Shown here piece after piece: positions 7,741-14,196 of a stretch of DNA of 26,334 nucleotides; positions within the stretch are counted from its first letter, which is position 1; each line of letters starts with the position of its first letter. The translations under genes were made by a program, and so were the position numbers. The stretch lies in the IMG/VR virus record IMGVR_UViG_3300021475_000051, positions 1 to 26,334 of that record; one strand, written 5' to 3'. The notes under the pieces are model-generated. The model worked only from the letters and a program-made list of their open reading frames with translations. It did no database searches and was not told where the DNA came from. This DNA is from a virus.

Positions 7741-8426
7741 TCAGCGCTCCAGGCCGGGCGCGTACTGGGCCAGGAAGGCCTGGGACGCCTCTTCGTCGCT
7801 GACCCACCACAGCGGGGCGTCGGGGTCGCGGTCGTCCGGGACAGGGCTGCTGGAGGCGTTCACCGGCGTGCGCCACATGCTGACCCCCAGCTCGTTGTTG
7901 AACATCGCGAACACCTGCTCCGGGGTGGTGCCCTCCCGCTGGTAGTCCAGCGAGTCGAGCATCTCCGCGTAGACCACGTTCAGGAACCGGTCGAAGCGGA
8001 GGCTCCCGAGATCGACACCTCGCCCGATGTACTGCCCGTCCAGGCGATGCCAGTTCCCGGGCTGTCCGGCCCAGGCGCAGAGCTGTCGGACGGCATCGTA
8101 GGGCGCAGCCCGAAAGCCTCCAGCAGGTAGCTGATCGCGCCCTCCAGCTGGTCGAACTCGATCATGTCCGCCGGGTCGTGGGAGGACGTCATCTCGTTCA
8201 GCACCCGGTACGACTCCGGCTCCAGGAGCTCGCTCAGGATCTCCTTGAACGCCCCGATCTGCTGGTCCACGGGGGTGCCCGCCTCCATGGAGCCGAACCG
8301 GATGGTGAAGTCCATCACGGTGTCCGCCGGGAGGCCGACCTGACCGGTGTAGACCCTCGTCCCAATCCGGAACCGAGGTGCCGCGCCGCGCTTCTTCGAT
8401 AGATCCTTGATCTCTTCCTCAGCCAT
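7741..8426 (-). CDS. Tail assembly chaperone, long form made by -1 frameshift
   Basis: This is the predicted fusion product: codons from 8426 to 8055 in the first frame, then re-reading of base 8055 and continuation in the -1 frame to the TGA at 7743-7741, giving 228 aa. The second frame is open and protein-like right from the slip point (NWHRLDGQYIGRGVDLGSLR, then FLNVVYAEMLDSLDYQREG), before any good start codon, which supports frameshifting over a separate gene. In siphophages the two forms bind the tape measure and recruit tail tube protein. Position directly before the tape measure and the canonical CCCGGGA heptamer agree. An internal GTG near 7977 could only make a 78-aa fragment. Confidence 0.85.
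7980..8426 (-). CDS. Tail assembly chaperone, short (unshifted) form
   Basis: A 148-aa protein with an acidic/basic N-terminus (MAEEEIKDLSKKRG), a compact middle (VMDFTIRFGS, then GAFKEILSELLEPESYRVL), and a helical part (FDQLEGAISYLLEAFG) before a Ser/Gly/Pro-rich tail. The tail is the zero-frame reading past the slip site and is probably unstructured. I chose the ATG at 8426; a GTG two codons upstream (8432) is possible. Gene order (gp10-like gene before, tape measure after) and the slippery site make this the G-type chaperone of siphophage tails. It assists assembly and is normally absent from the virion. Confidence 0.88.
   Translation of the reverse strand: MAEEEIKDLSKKRGAAPRFRIGTRVYTGQVGLPADTVMDFTIRFGSMEAGTPVDQQIGAFKEILSELLEPESYRVLNEMTSSHDPADMIEFDQLEGAISYLLEAFGLRPTMPSDSSAPGPDSPGTGIAWTGSTSGEVSISGASASTGS
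8055..8061 (-). promoter_or_regulatory. -1 programmed frameshift site CCCGGGA
   Basis: The minus strand reads AGC CCG GGA ACT in the first frame, so C CCG GGA matches the X XXY YYZ rule exactly. Slipping back one base gives CCC GGG AAC and enters the open second frame. The site falls at codons 123-124 of the short form. I did not find a convincing downstream stem or pseudoknot by eye. Confidence 0.85.
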
Positions 8427-8442
8427 GGGCACAGCCTAGGAC

Positions 8443-8459
8443 GGATCTTTTCAAGATCC
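8443..8459 (-). other. Short hairpin over the gp10-like stop, before the chaperone
   Basis: A perfect 7-bp stem (GGATCTT / AAGATCC) with a 3-nt loop covers the stop of the gp10-like gene and lies 16 nt before the chaperone ATG. It could be a weak terminator or shape initiation of the chaperone; it is too short to be sure. Confidence 0.4.
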
Positions 8460-8870
8460 TCCCGCGAGGTTCCCGCCCGCGCGCAGGGCCCGCGTCATGA
8501 AATCGTTCGGCCGGTTTCCGGGGTGGTGTACGACCCGGGCGTAGACGTACTTCCTGCCGCCCTTCGGACGGAATCGCAGCCGCCCGTTCGGTCGCTTCGG
8601 GAAGATCAGGTGCGGCCGGGTGCCCTGGGTCACGTACATGGTCGCCGGGTGCGAGCACTGGATCTCGACCTGGTCGGAGTCGGTCCCGTTGGTGATCGTG
8701 ACCGATGTGATCTTCCGCTTCATGGAGCCCGGCGCGAGCTGGCGGGCCCGGGTCATGATCAGCCGCCCGCGCCGCTCCAGGTCGTTGGTGGTCGGCGACC
8801 CGCGCCCACGGAACAGCCGCCGGACGGCCACCCCGTCCAGCTTGATCGAGACCGTTACCTTCTCCGCCAT
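8451..8870 (-). CDS. HK97 gp10-like neck / tail completion protein
   Basis: A 139-aa basic protein of the HK97 gp10 type. The family pattern is visible: an N-terminal helix bearing RRGRLIMTRARQLAPG, a central strand region (SHPATMYVTQGTRPH), and the C-terminal VVHHPGNRP followed by FMTRALR. Such proteins act at the head-tail joint or tail terminator. The ATG at 8870 has GGAG about 7 nt upstream. Unlike most neighbours it does not overlap the upstream gene: a 59-bp AT-rich gap with a dyad precedes it. The stop lies within a small hairpin ahead of the chaperone. Confidence 0.8.
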   Translation of the reverse strand: MAEKVTVSIKLDGVAVRRLFRGRGSPTTNDLERRGRLIMTRARQLAPGSMKRKITSVTITNGTDSDQVEIQCSHPATMYVTQGTRPHLIFPKRPNGRLRFRPKGGRKYVYARVVHHPGNRPNDFMTRALRAGGNLAGGS

Positions 8871-8884
8871 CAAGATCTCCGAGA

Positions 8885-8920
8885 CTCGAGTATTAGTAAG
8901 TATACGCACGAATACTCGAG
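8885..8920. promoter_or_regulatory. AT-rich dyad before the gp10-like gene
   Basis: CTCGAGTATT (8885-8894) and AATACTCGAG (8911-8920) form a perfect 10-bp inverted repeat around a 16-nt centre. The minus strand carries TATACT inside the dyad (8898-8903), with smaller nested AGTAT/ATACT and GTAT/ATAC repeats. It lies in the only AT-rich gap of the neck region. It may be an operator overlapping a -10 element or a transcript stem-loop; no good -35 is visible. Confidence 0.5.
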
Positions 8921-8929
8921 CATTTTCGA

Positions 8930-9451
8930 TCACCCGCGCGTCAGCGACACCAGCACGTGGAGCTCCGACCCGACGCACGCGCCGTCCGGCCCGACCGCCG
9001 TCAGCTCCTGCACCAGGTAGTCCAGGATCTCCCCGGCCCCGTCGTCCTTCATCGTGCACAGCTCCCGCTCCACGGACGCCACCAGGTTGTACGCGTCCTG
9101 GGCCCACTGCTGCGCGTCCGCGTCCAGCGCGTCCTGGCCGGGGGCGGCCTCCGTCTGCGGGTTCTCCGGCTGGGTGGCGCACCGCAGCACCTGGAGGACG
9201 ATCTCCGCCACGTCCAGGGACGGGGAACAGCCCGCGCCCACCGGGGCCTCCACCGGGGCGGGGAACTCCTCCGAGGGATAGGTGCGCAGCACGTTGACGT
9301 ACAGCGCCCCGCACTGGCAGTCGTCCCACGCGGCCTGGTTCCCGGCCACCACCCCGTACCGGCACACCTGCGGCACCAGCGCCGTGGCCGCCGCGTCGCG
9401 CAAGGCGGCGGCCACGGCGTACCACTTGAGCGGGCCCGCGAGCATGGTCAC
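8930..9451 (-). CDS. Head-tail connector (stopper-type) protein, tentative
   Basis: A 173-aa acidic protein with several cysteines. The segment VCRYGVVAGNQAAWDDCQCG, then NVLRTYPSEEFP, and the later VLQVLRCATQPENPQ resemble a conserved actinophage family in the neck module, usually placed between the adaptor and the gp10-like gene. The C-terminus (GEILDYLVQELTAVGPDGAC, then SELHVLVSLTRG) looks like a beta strand cap. A GTG at 9451 overlaps the upstream TGA (GTGA); an ATG two codons later is the alternative. A stopper role is inferred from order. Following the stop is the AT-rich dyad region. Confidence 0.7.
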   Translation of the reverse strand: MTMLAGPLKWYAVAAALRDAAATALVPQVCRYGVVAGNQAAWDDCQCGALYVNVLRTYPSEEFPAPVEAPVGAGCSPSLDVAEIVLQVLRCATQPENPQTEAAPGQDALDADAQQWAQDAYNLVASVERELCTMKDDGAGEILDYLVQELTAVGPDGACVGSELHVLVSLTRG

Positions 9452-9846
9452 CCCGCCGCCTCGTTCCCAGCCTGGGCCCACAGCCGCTGGAGCGTGGCCG
9501 CGTCCAGCCCCTTGCACGCCTGCGGCTCCGTGCCCGGGGAGACCGTGGTGGGGTTGCCCAGCGCCTGCCGCCACTGCTGCACCAGGGCACCCTTGCACGC
9601 GGCCTGATCGGGCCCGGAACTACAGCCGGTGAGCAGGAACCCGCACGCGACCAGGTATGCCAGCGGGACCAGGGTCAGGGCCGCGACCCGGACCGCGTTG
9701 CGCCGTCGCTGGCCGCGCCACACACCGGTCACGTCGTTGACCCCCTTCACCCGCTGCCACGCCCCGTAACCGCCCATGCAGAACAGGGACGCCTCCAGGT
9801 CCCGCTGCTTCCGGGCCCAGCGCCAGCGCTTGAGTGCTGCCTTCAT
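9448..9846 (-). CDS. Predicted small lipoprotein embedded in the neck operon
   Basis: A 132-aa protein. Residues 1-50 are strongly basic (KRWRWARKQR, RGQRRR). Residues about 52-73 are a hydrophobic segment ending in the lipobox LLTGC, with Cys75 as the probable lipidated residue, followed by SSGPDQ. The exported part is about 57 residues with cysteines at 84 and 111 and a conserved-looking ACKGLDAATLQRLW. The ATG overlaps the adaptor TGA (ATGA), so it is coupled to a head gene. A 50-residue cytoplasmic leader is unusual for a lipoprotein. Phage lipoproteins can block superinfection (Llp of T5, Ltp of TP-J34); such a role here is inference. A bitopic membrane protein is the alternative. Confidence 0.7.
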   Translation of the reverse strand: MKAALKRWRWARKQRDLEASLFCMGGYGAWQRVKGVNDVTGVWRGQRRRNAVRVAALTLVPLAYLVACGFLLTGCSSGPDQAACKGALVQQWRQALGNPTTVSPGTEPQACKGLDAATLQRLWAQAGNEAAG

Positions 9847-10640
9847 GATCCTGCCCTCCGTGGCGGGACGCGGTCCACGGCGTAGACCCGGGACCGTTGC
9901 TGGAGCCTGTTCGGGTTGACGGCCGCCAGCCACAGGTCCACCAGGTAGACCCCGGTGCGCCCTGCCTCCACGGCCGCGTTGATGTCCGGGAACGTGATCG
10001 TGACGCCCTGCCGGATCAGGGACTGAAGCTGCATGGGCAGGCGGCAGTCCGCTCCGTTGCGGGCCCGCAGCACCTGGCACGCCAGCTCTCCCACCACGCC
10101 GGCCGCCTCGCTGGGAACGTCCAGCCCGTACGCGGCGGTGACAGACCACGTGCCCTGCTCCGTGTCGGCCAGCCGCAGGTTGTTGCAGCGTGGCCACCGG
10201 TACCCGTCCGTGCGCACCAGCAACCGGTTGTCGTCCAGCCGGTAGGCAGACGGGTCCAGCACCACCCCGTTGACCTTCACCTGGGTCACGGCGTTGCACA
10301 GCGACGGGAGCAGCACCGTGGGCACCTCCCCGCAGGAGCAGCCGCCGGAGCACTGCCCGCACTCGGAGGAGAACCAGTACGACGCGTCCCAGTTGGACGG
10401 GCTGCCGCCCCACTCCGACCACGGGAACAGCAGCGGGTGCGACTGAGGCCACGGCTGGTAGCAGCTGGGGCGGCACGGGCGCAGCGTGGTGGAGCAGGTC
10501 CCGTACCGGCGGCCGGACAATGCCCACAGCACCTTCGTGGCCATGGACAGCGCCATGCCCGTGGCCTCCTGGGAGTACGTGGACACGTCGCACGTCCAGC
10601 TCACCGGCCAGTCGTCGCACGGTCCGTCACTGAACGTCAT
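9843..10640 (-). CDS. Head-to-tail adaptor protein
   Basis: A 265-aa protein of the actinophage adaptor type. The start (TFSDGPCDDWPVSW) is followed by a helical part (EATGMALSMATKVLWALSGR RYG), a Cys-rich insertion with about a dozen cysteines, a strand region (VTQVKVNGVVLDPSAYRLDD), and a C-terminal helical part containing SEAAGVVGELACQVLRARNG. The Cys-rich stretch (about residues 47-100, including SSECGQCSGGCSCG) could bind metal. The ATG at 10640 overlaps the previous TGA. The protein would dock on the portal after packaging. The family assignment rests on the helix-strand-helix layout and position. Confidence 0.8.
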   Translation of the reverse strand: MTFSDGPCDDWPVSWTCDVSTYSQEATGMALSMATKVLWALSGRRYGTCSTTLRPCRPSCYQPWPQSHPLLFPWSEWGGSPSNWDASYWFSSECGQCSGGCSCGEVPTVLLPSLCNAVTQVKVNGVVLDPSAYRLDDNRLLVRTDGYRWPRCNNLRLADTEQGTWSVTAAYGLDVPSEAAGVVGELACQVLRARNGADCRLPMQLQSLIRQGVTITFPDINAAVEAGRTGVYLVDLWLAAVNPNRLQQRSRVYAVDRVPPRRAGS

Positions 10641-10981
10641 ACCGGCGGCACCTCTCCCACGGGCTCTCGGACCGTGAACGCGATCCGGATGCTGGCCAGG
10701 CGGACGGCACCGTTCCCGGCCCAGAACTCCGCCGTGTACGGGCCCGGCTCCGGCCACTCGCTCCCGGTCCACGGGTACGACACGTAGCCGTCCGTGCCGA
10801 CCAGGACGGACGCGGTGTACGTGGTGGCCACACCGGCCGGGGTACGGACCACGAAGGCCGCCGTGTACCCGGACAGGTCGATCCCGGTCCCGTTGGCGTC
10901 CTGGAACTGGTACGTGAGCGGAGGCTGTTTCTCCCCGCGCACGTACTGCCCGGCGTTCACGGTGGGCTGTGAGATCCGCAC
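10637..10981 (-). CDS. Ig-like / BppU N-terminal-like structural protein
   Basis: A 114-aa beta-rich protein. It contains VRGEKQPPLTYQFQDANGTG, DLSGYTAAFVVRTPAG and a closing strand set (ASIRIAFTVREP). This layout resembles the N-terminal domain of baseplate upper proteins (BppU) and small Ig-like phage proteins. I chose the GTG at 10981 because GAGGGAGG lies just upstream in the 13-nt gap; the longer open frame reads back into the previous gene and is not plausible. Location between capsid and neck genes suggests a virion decoration or neck-whisker part; this is inference. Confidence 0.7.
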   Translation of the reverse strand: MRISQPTVNAGQYVRGEKQPPLTYQFQDANGTGIDLSGYTAAFVVRTPAGVATTYTASVLVGTDGYVSYPWTGSEWPEPGPYTAEFWAGNGAVRLASIRIAFTVREPVGEVPPV

Positions 10982-10994
10982 GCTGCCTCCCTCG

Positions 10995-11729
10995 TCAGGC
11001 CGGGCCGAACGGTTCGCGCCCGGACAGCGACGTCCCCGGTTCCCGGCCACCGACCAGGGTCTGGTACGGCGGTGCGGGAACGGGCGAGGACACGCCGTAC
11101 GCGGCCCCGGAACCGTCTGCGGCCCCGGCGGTCACCACGATAGCCGCGCGCGCCGCGTAGGCCGTCCCGGTGCCGCTGGCGAGGCCCGCGTGCGCCACCG
11201 CGTCCTGGCCCGGGTCGGAGACCTGGACGTCCACCCAGTAGTTCGCCCCGGTGGTCAGCTCCGGGTACGTGGGCGTGGAGCTGATCACGTACCCGACCTG
11301 GATCCCGCCCGTGGCGTTCACGGTGGACGGGGCGGTCAACGGCCCGTCCACCACGTCCGCCGGGTAGCCGTCCGGGGTGGCGGAGTACCAGTTGTGCCCG
11401 CTGGACAGGTCCGTGATCGACGCCCGGTAGCGCTGGTTCGGGGTCAGCGGGACGGGCGGGCTAAGGGCGGTGAAGTTCCACTGGCCCTGGGTCAGGGTCC
11501 CGGTGTTGACCTGGGTGCCTGGAACGGCGGTGCCGGTCGTCCCGGTGGCCACCTGCCAGCACTGGTGCGTCTTGACGCTGGTGTCGGCCCCCGGCGCGCA
11601 CCACCACCAGAAACCGGTCAGGTTGGCGTCCGCCGTGACGTAGAACTCCACGCCCATGGTGTAGGACGTGGTGTCGGACGCGGGGGAGGACGGCCCGTTG
11701 GTCGCCGGAAAGATCCGGTAGTCGGCCAC
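10995..11729 (-). CDS. DUF4082-like beta-sandwich virion protein
   Basis: A 244-aa protein. The N-terminal 150 residues match the style of DUF4082-type beta-sandwich domains: DYRIFPATNGPSSPASDTTS, then GVEFYVTADANLTGFWWWCA, GQWNFTALSPPVPLTPNQRY. After about residue 185 the chain is low-complexity Ala/Gly/Pro and may be a flexible tail. GTG start 9 nt after the previous TAG with a GGGGG ribosome site. Such domains occur in surface-exposed phage and bacterial proteins. Capsid or neck surface adhesion is a reasonable inference, unproven. Confidence 0.7.
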   Translation of the reverse strand: MADYRIFPATNGPSSPASDTTSYTMGVEFYVTADANLTGFWWWCAPGADTSVKTHQCWQVATGTTGTAVPGTQVNTGTLTQGQWNFTALSPPVPLTPNQRYRASITDLSSGHNWYSATPDGYPADVVDGPLTAPSTVNATGGIQVGYVISSTPTYPELTTGANYWVDVQVSDPGQDAVAHAGLASGTGTAYAARAAIVVTAGAADGSGAAYGVSSPVPAPPYQTLVGGREPGTSLSGREPFGPA

Positions 11730-11738
11730 GGCCGCCCC

Positions 11739-12227
11739 CTACACGCTGAACGCGAAGACCCCGGAGGGGCTCCAGTTCAACGTAAAGGTTCCAGCCGTCA
11801 CGCTCTGTGCCCCGCCGAAGTAGTTGTAGCAGACGCCCTGGTCAGCGACGGTGCCACCAGAGATCGTGTCGTCGTACACCAGGCAGCCCTGGATCCCGGA
11901 CATGGTGACGGACGCGGACCCTGCGAGATTCGCAGCGGAGAAGGTGACGATGCCCCCGGCGCTGGCGGTCAGCCCGGTGCTCGCCAGCGCACGGCCGCCG
12001 GCCACCCATTCGGACGCGCCGGTCACCTCGTTGGCCGTGACCCACTGCCCGGTGTTGTAACCGGTGCTGGCGGTGGCCGCGTCCCGGTCGGGCGTCCCGG
12101 TGGCGTTGAACAGCGCGGCCTTGACCGTGTCCGTGGTCAGGCCGCCGTACCCGACCGGCTGCGTCCCCAGGTGCAGCATGGGCGCGGCCAGCCACGCCCG
12201 GAAGATCCTGCTCTCGGACCAGCTCAC
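11739..12227 (-). CDS. Conserved actinophage virion-associated protein
   Basis: A 162-aa protein, beta-rich after a short N-terminal helix (SESRIFRAWLAAPML). Visible conserved stretches are TVKAALFNATGTPDRDA, STGYNTGQWVTANEV and GCLVYDDTISGG followed by DQGVCYNYFGGAQSVTAG. I recognise this as a family repeatedly found in the structural modules of Streptomyces and related phages, normally without a function. The GTG at 12227 overlaps the upstream TGA (GTGA). A decoration or tail-tube-associated role is possible; I cannot decide. Confidence 0.7.
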   Translation of the reverse strand: MSWSESRIFRAWLAAPMLHLGTQPVGYGGLTTDTVKAALFNATGTPDRDAATASTGYNTGQWVTANEVTGASEWVAGGRALASTGLTASAGGIVTFSAANLAGSASVTMSGIQGCLVYDDTISGGTVADQGVCYNYFGGAQSVTAGTFTLNWSPSGVFAFSV

Positions 12228-12544
12228 CGGTTCATCCCCTCCCCCACGGCCGTGGGCGCGTTGACCATCACGTCGTTGGACCCGTCCGGCCGCTCGGTCA
12301 CCACGGCCATGACGTACCGGCCGTCCGCGTCCCGCTGGGCGTGCGCCCGTTCCCGCCCCACGTAGTCCTCCCGCTCCACGGCGAACACCCTCGCGCCGGA
12401 CCCGGCGGGGACCAGCGGGGCCAGCATGCCGCCCATGCCGGGGCACGGGTGGAACCGGTTGGGCTGCCCCACGGTGACGTCGGTCACCGGGCAGTTCGGG
12501 CACTCCCACCGCTGCTCCGGCGGCTGGAGCAGGACAGCGCCCAT
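12224..12544 (-). CDS. Small zinc-ribbon-like actinophage protein
   Basis: A 106-aa protein with an N-terminal metal-binding look: ECPNC (residues 14-18) followed by RFHPCPGMGG (about 29-38). The rest contains a conserved acidic-basic stretch (ARVFAVEREDYVG) and VMAVVTERPDGSNDV. It belongs to a common actinophage family of hypothetical proteins near the major tail or capsid genes. The ATG at 12544 overlaps the upstream stop by one base (TGATG). No enzymatic motif; possibly a folding or assembly helper, which is inference. Confidence 0.72.
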   Translation of the reverse strand: MGAVLLQPPEQRWECPNCPVTDVTVGQPNRFHPCPGMGGMLAPLVPAGSGARVFAVEREDYVGRERAHAQRDADGRYVMAVVTERPDGSNDVMVNAPTAVGEGMNR

Positions 12545-13233
12545 CAGAGCTGGGTGGGCGAGCAGGACGGCGACGGGGGCGGCGTGGTGGTCACGTTGAA
12601 GAACCAGTGCTGCTGCGCGGTGGCCACGAACCCGGCGGGCATCCACGACGTGGTTCCCGGGCCGTCCCCCCACCCGATCCCGGCGACCGCCGACGCCCCG
12701 CGCGACTGGCCGATGATCTGGAGCGAGGACCGGGCGTTGGCGATGGTGTAGCCGCCCAGCTTGCCCGCGCCGACGTTGGGCCAGGCGTTGTAGATGTAGC
12801 GCTGGAGGCCGCTGACCGGGTCGCACGCCCCGGACCCGGCGACCTGCTGCCACACCTCCAGGGACCAGCGGTTGGAGCTGTTCCCCTCCACGGCCGCGAA
12901 GCCGGTACCGGTCGCCCCCGCGCCCGTGGTCAGCTCCTGCATGGACGCCATCCACGCCGCGCCGGTCTGGTTCACCTCGCAGAAGTCCATGGTCAGCTGC
13001 ATGCGCTTGAGCGTGGGGTCGTCCATCTGGTTGACGCAGATCGACCCGTCTGCGGTCCGCTCGAAGAACTCCACGCCGTCTTCGTACTGCGGGTCCTGCT
13101 GGACCTGCACGAAGCCCTTGCTCACGACCACCATGGAGCCGGTGCCGGTCACCGGGGACCCGCAGGAGTCCAGCTTGACGAGTCGGTACATGGACCCCTT
13201 GATCGGGGTCACGCACGTAGCTGTGGCGGACAT
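12544..13233 (-). CDS. Probable major tail (tube) protein
   Basis: A 229-aa protein. The conserved layout RLVKLDSCGSPVTGTG, GFVQVQQDPQYEDGVEF, then DGSICVNQMDDPTLKRMQLT is what I associate with actinophage major tail proteins. Later segments (NRWSLEVWQQVAGSGACDP, YIYNAWPNVG) also fit. The mostly beta composition suits a tail-tube fold. The ATG at 13233 is preceded by AAAGGGG. No other tube candidate lies between the neck genes and the chaperone, which supports this call, but the place directly after capsid genes is unusual. The alternative is a capsid decoration protein. Confidence 0.6.
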   Translation of the reverse strand: MSATATCVTPIKGSMYRLVKLDSCGSPVTGTGSMVVVSKGFVQVQQDPQYEDGVEFFERTADGSICVNQMDDPTLKRMQLTMDFCEVNQTGAAWMASMQELTTGAGATGTGFAAVEGNSSNRWSLEVWQQVAGSGACDPVSGLQRYIYNAWPNVGAGKLGGYTIANARSSLQIIGQSRGASAVAGIGWGDGPGTTSWMPAGFVATAQQHWFFNVTTTPPPSPSCSPTQL

Positions 13234-13253
13234 TCAGTCACCCCTTTCCAGGG

Positions 13254-14159
13254 TCAGACGGTGGGGCTGGCAGGGACGCCGGTGGCGATCTGGGCGGCGA
13301 TCAAGCAGCACTCGTAACCGAGCACGTACGTGCGCTGGGCGATGGAGTGGATCGTGTTGGTGCGCTTGTCCAGGGACTCCGGCACCGGGTACGAGGTGAC
13401 GTCGGAGCGGTACCCGAACATCTGACCGGTGGCGTAGATCCACGACTGGCCGGCGGCCGGGGCGCTGCCGTCCGGGGCGGTTCCCGGGTAGCCGCCGCCG
13501 GGGACGACCAGGTTCCCGGCGGCCGTGTAGAGCTTCCCACCCTCGTCGTGGACCAGGGTCCAGGCCTGGAACGTGGGCAGCGCCCGGCGCGGGATGTGGA
13601 TGACGCCCCGGCCGCCGTAGCAGGCGGCCAGCTGTGCCTCCAGCTGGCCCAGCGCGTCCGTGACGTCCACCCCGGTCCCGGTGACCGCCTGGGTGGCCGC
13701 CGACTGGAGGATGATGTTCTGGCTGTCCAGCACCTGCGCGTTGGCGGCCAGGTGCGGGAAGGCGATGTTCGCCACCCCGCCCACCAGGCCGGTCCAGAAG
13801 GCGTTCTCCACGGCGTAGGACTCCAGGCGACCGATGGCCGTCCGGGCCAGGTCCATGTCCGCGAGCCCGACCGGCGAGCAGTCGAACTCCGCGTAGACCG
13901 TGAAGGGGGTCGCGCCCCGGTTCCGCTGGATCACGTTGCCCCCGGCGGGCAGCGTCGGGAACGGCGGGGGGCTGCCCGTGCCGGTCACCGCGATGCACTC
14001 GTCATAGAGCGTGTCCGGGACCTGCGGGCACCACTCCTGCCAGGTCACGCCGTTCTGCCAGTGGGGGTCACCGGGGGAACGCTGCTCCACCGCGTCCCAC
14101 AGGGCGTAGGGAAGCGGCTCGAAATCGGGTCCGTCAACTAGCTGGCGCGGTCCGGCCAC
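13254..14159 (-). CDS. Second capsid-associated protein (possible pentamer / minor capsid protein)
   Basis: A 301-aa protein directly after the major capsid gene. Features include a leader with WQNGVTWQEWCPQVP and YDECIAVTGTG, then TPFTVYAEFDCSPVG, a long helix (LARTAIGRLESYAVENAFWTG), and a C-terminal half with GVIHIPRRALPTFQAW and WIYATGQMFGYRSDV. The helix followed by AFWTG and the late beta domain recall HK97-fold capsid or encapsulin-like proteins. Some actinophages encode a separate pentamer protein here. GTG start with GGGAGG 5 nt upstream. The fold is my inference; location in the head is well supported by context. Confidence 0.6.
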   Translation of the reverse strand: MAGPRQLVDGPDFEPLPYALWDAVEQRSPGDPHWQNGVTWQEWCPQVPDTLYDECIAVTGTGSPPPFPTLPAGGNVIQRNRGATPFTVYAEFDCSPVGLADMDLARTAIGRLESYAVENAFWTGLVGGVANIAFPHLAANAQVLDSQNIILQSAATQAVTGTGVDVTDALGQLEAQLAACYGGRGVIHIPRRALPTFQAWTLVHDEGGKLYTAAGNLVVPGGGYPGTAPDGSAPAAGQSWIYATGQMFGYRSDVTSYPVPESLDKRTNTIHSIAQRTYVLGYECCLIAAQIATGVPASPTV

Positions 14160-14196
14160 GGCCGCCTCCCTTCGTCGTCAGGCTGGAGGGGACGGG

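Noticed and set aside
7741-7977. A separate 78-aa gene before the tape measure
   Set aside because: Its frame continues upstream as good protein to the slippery heptamer, so it is better explained as the frameshifted end of the chaperone.
13234-13998. 254-aa minus-strand frame overlapping the second capsid protein
   Set aside because: It is an alternative frame of the 301-aa gene, Arg/Gly/His-rich, with no domain pattern.
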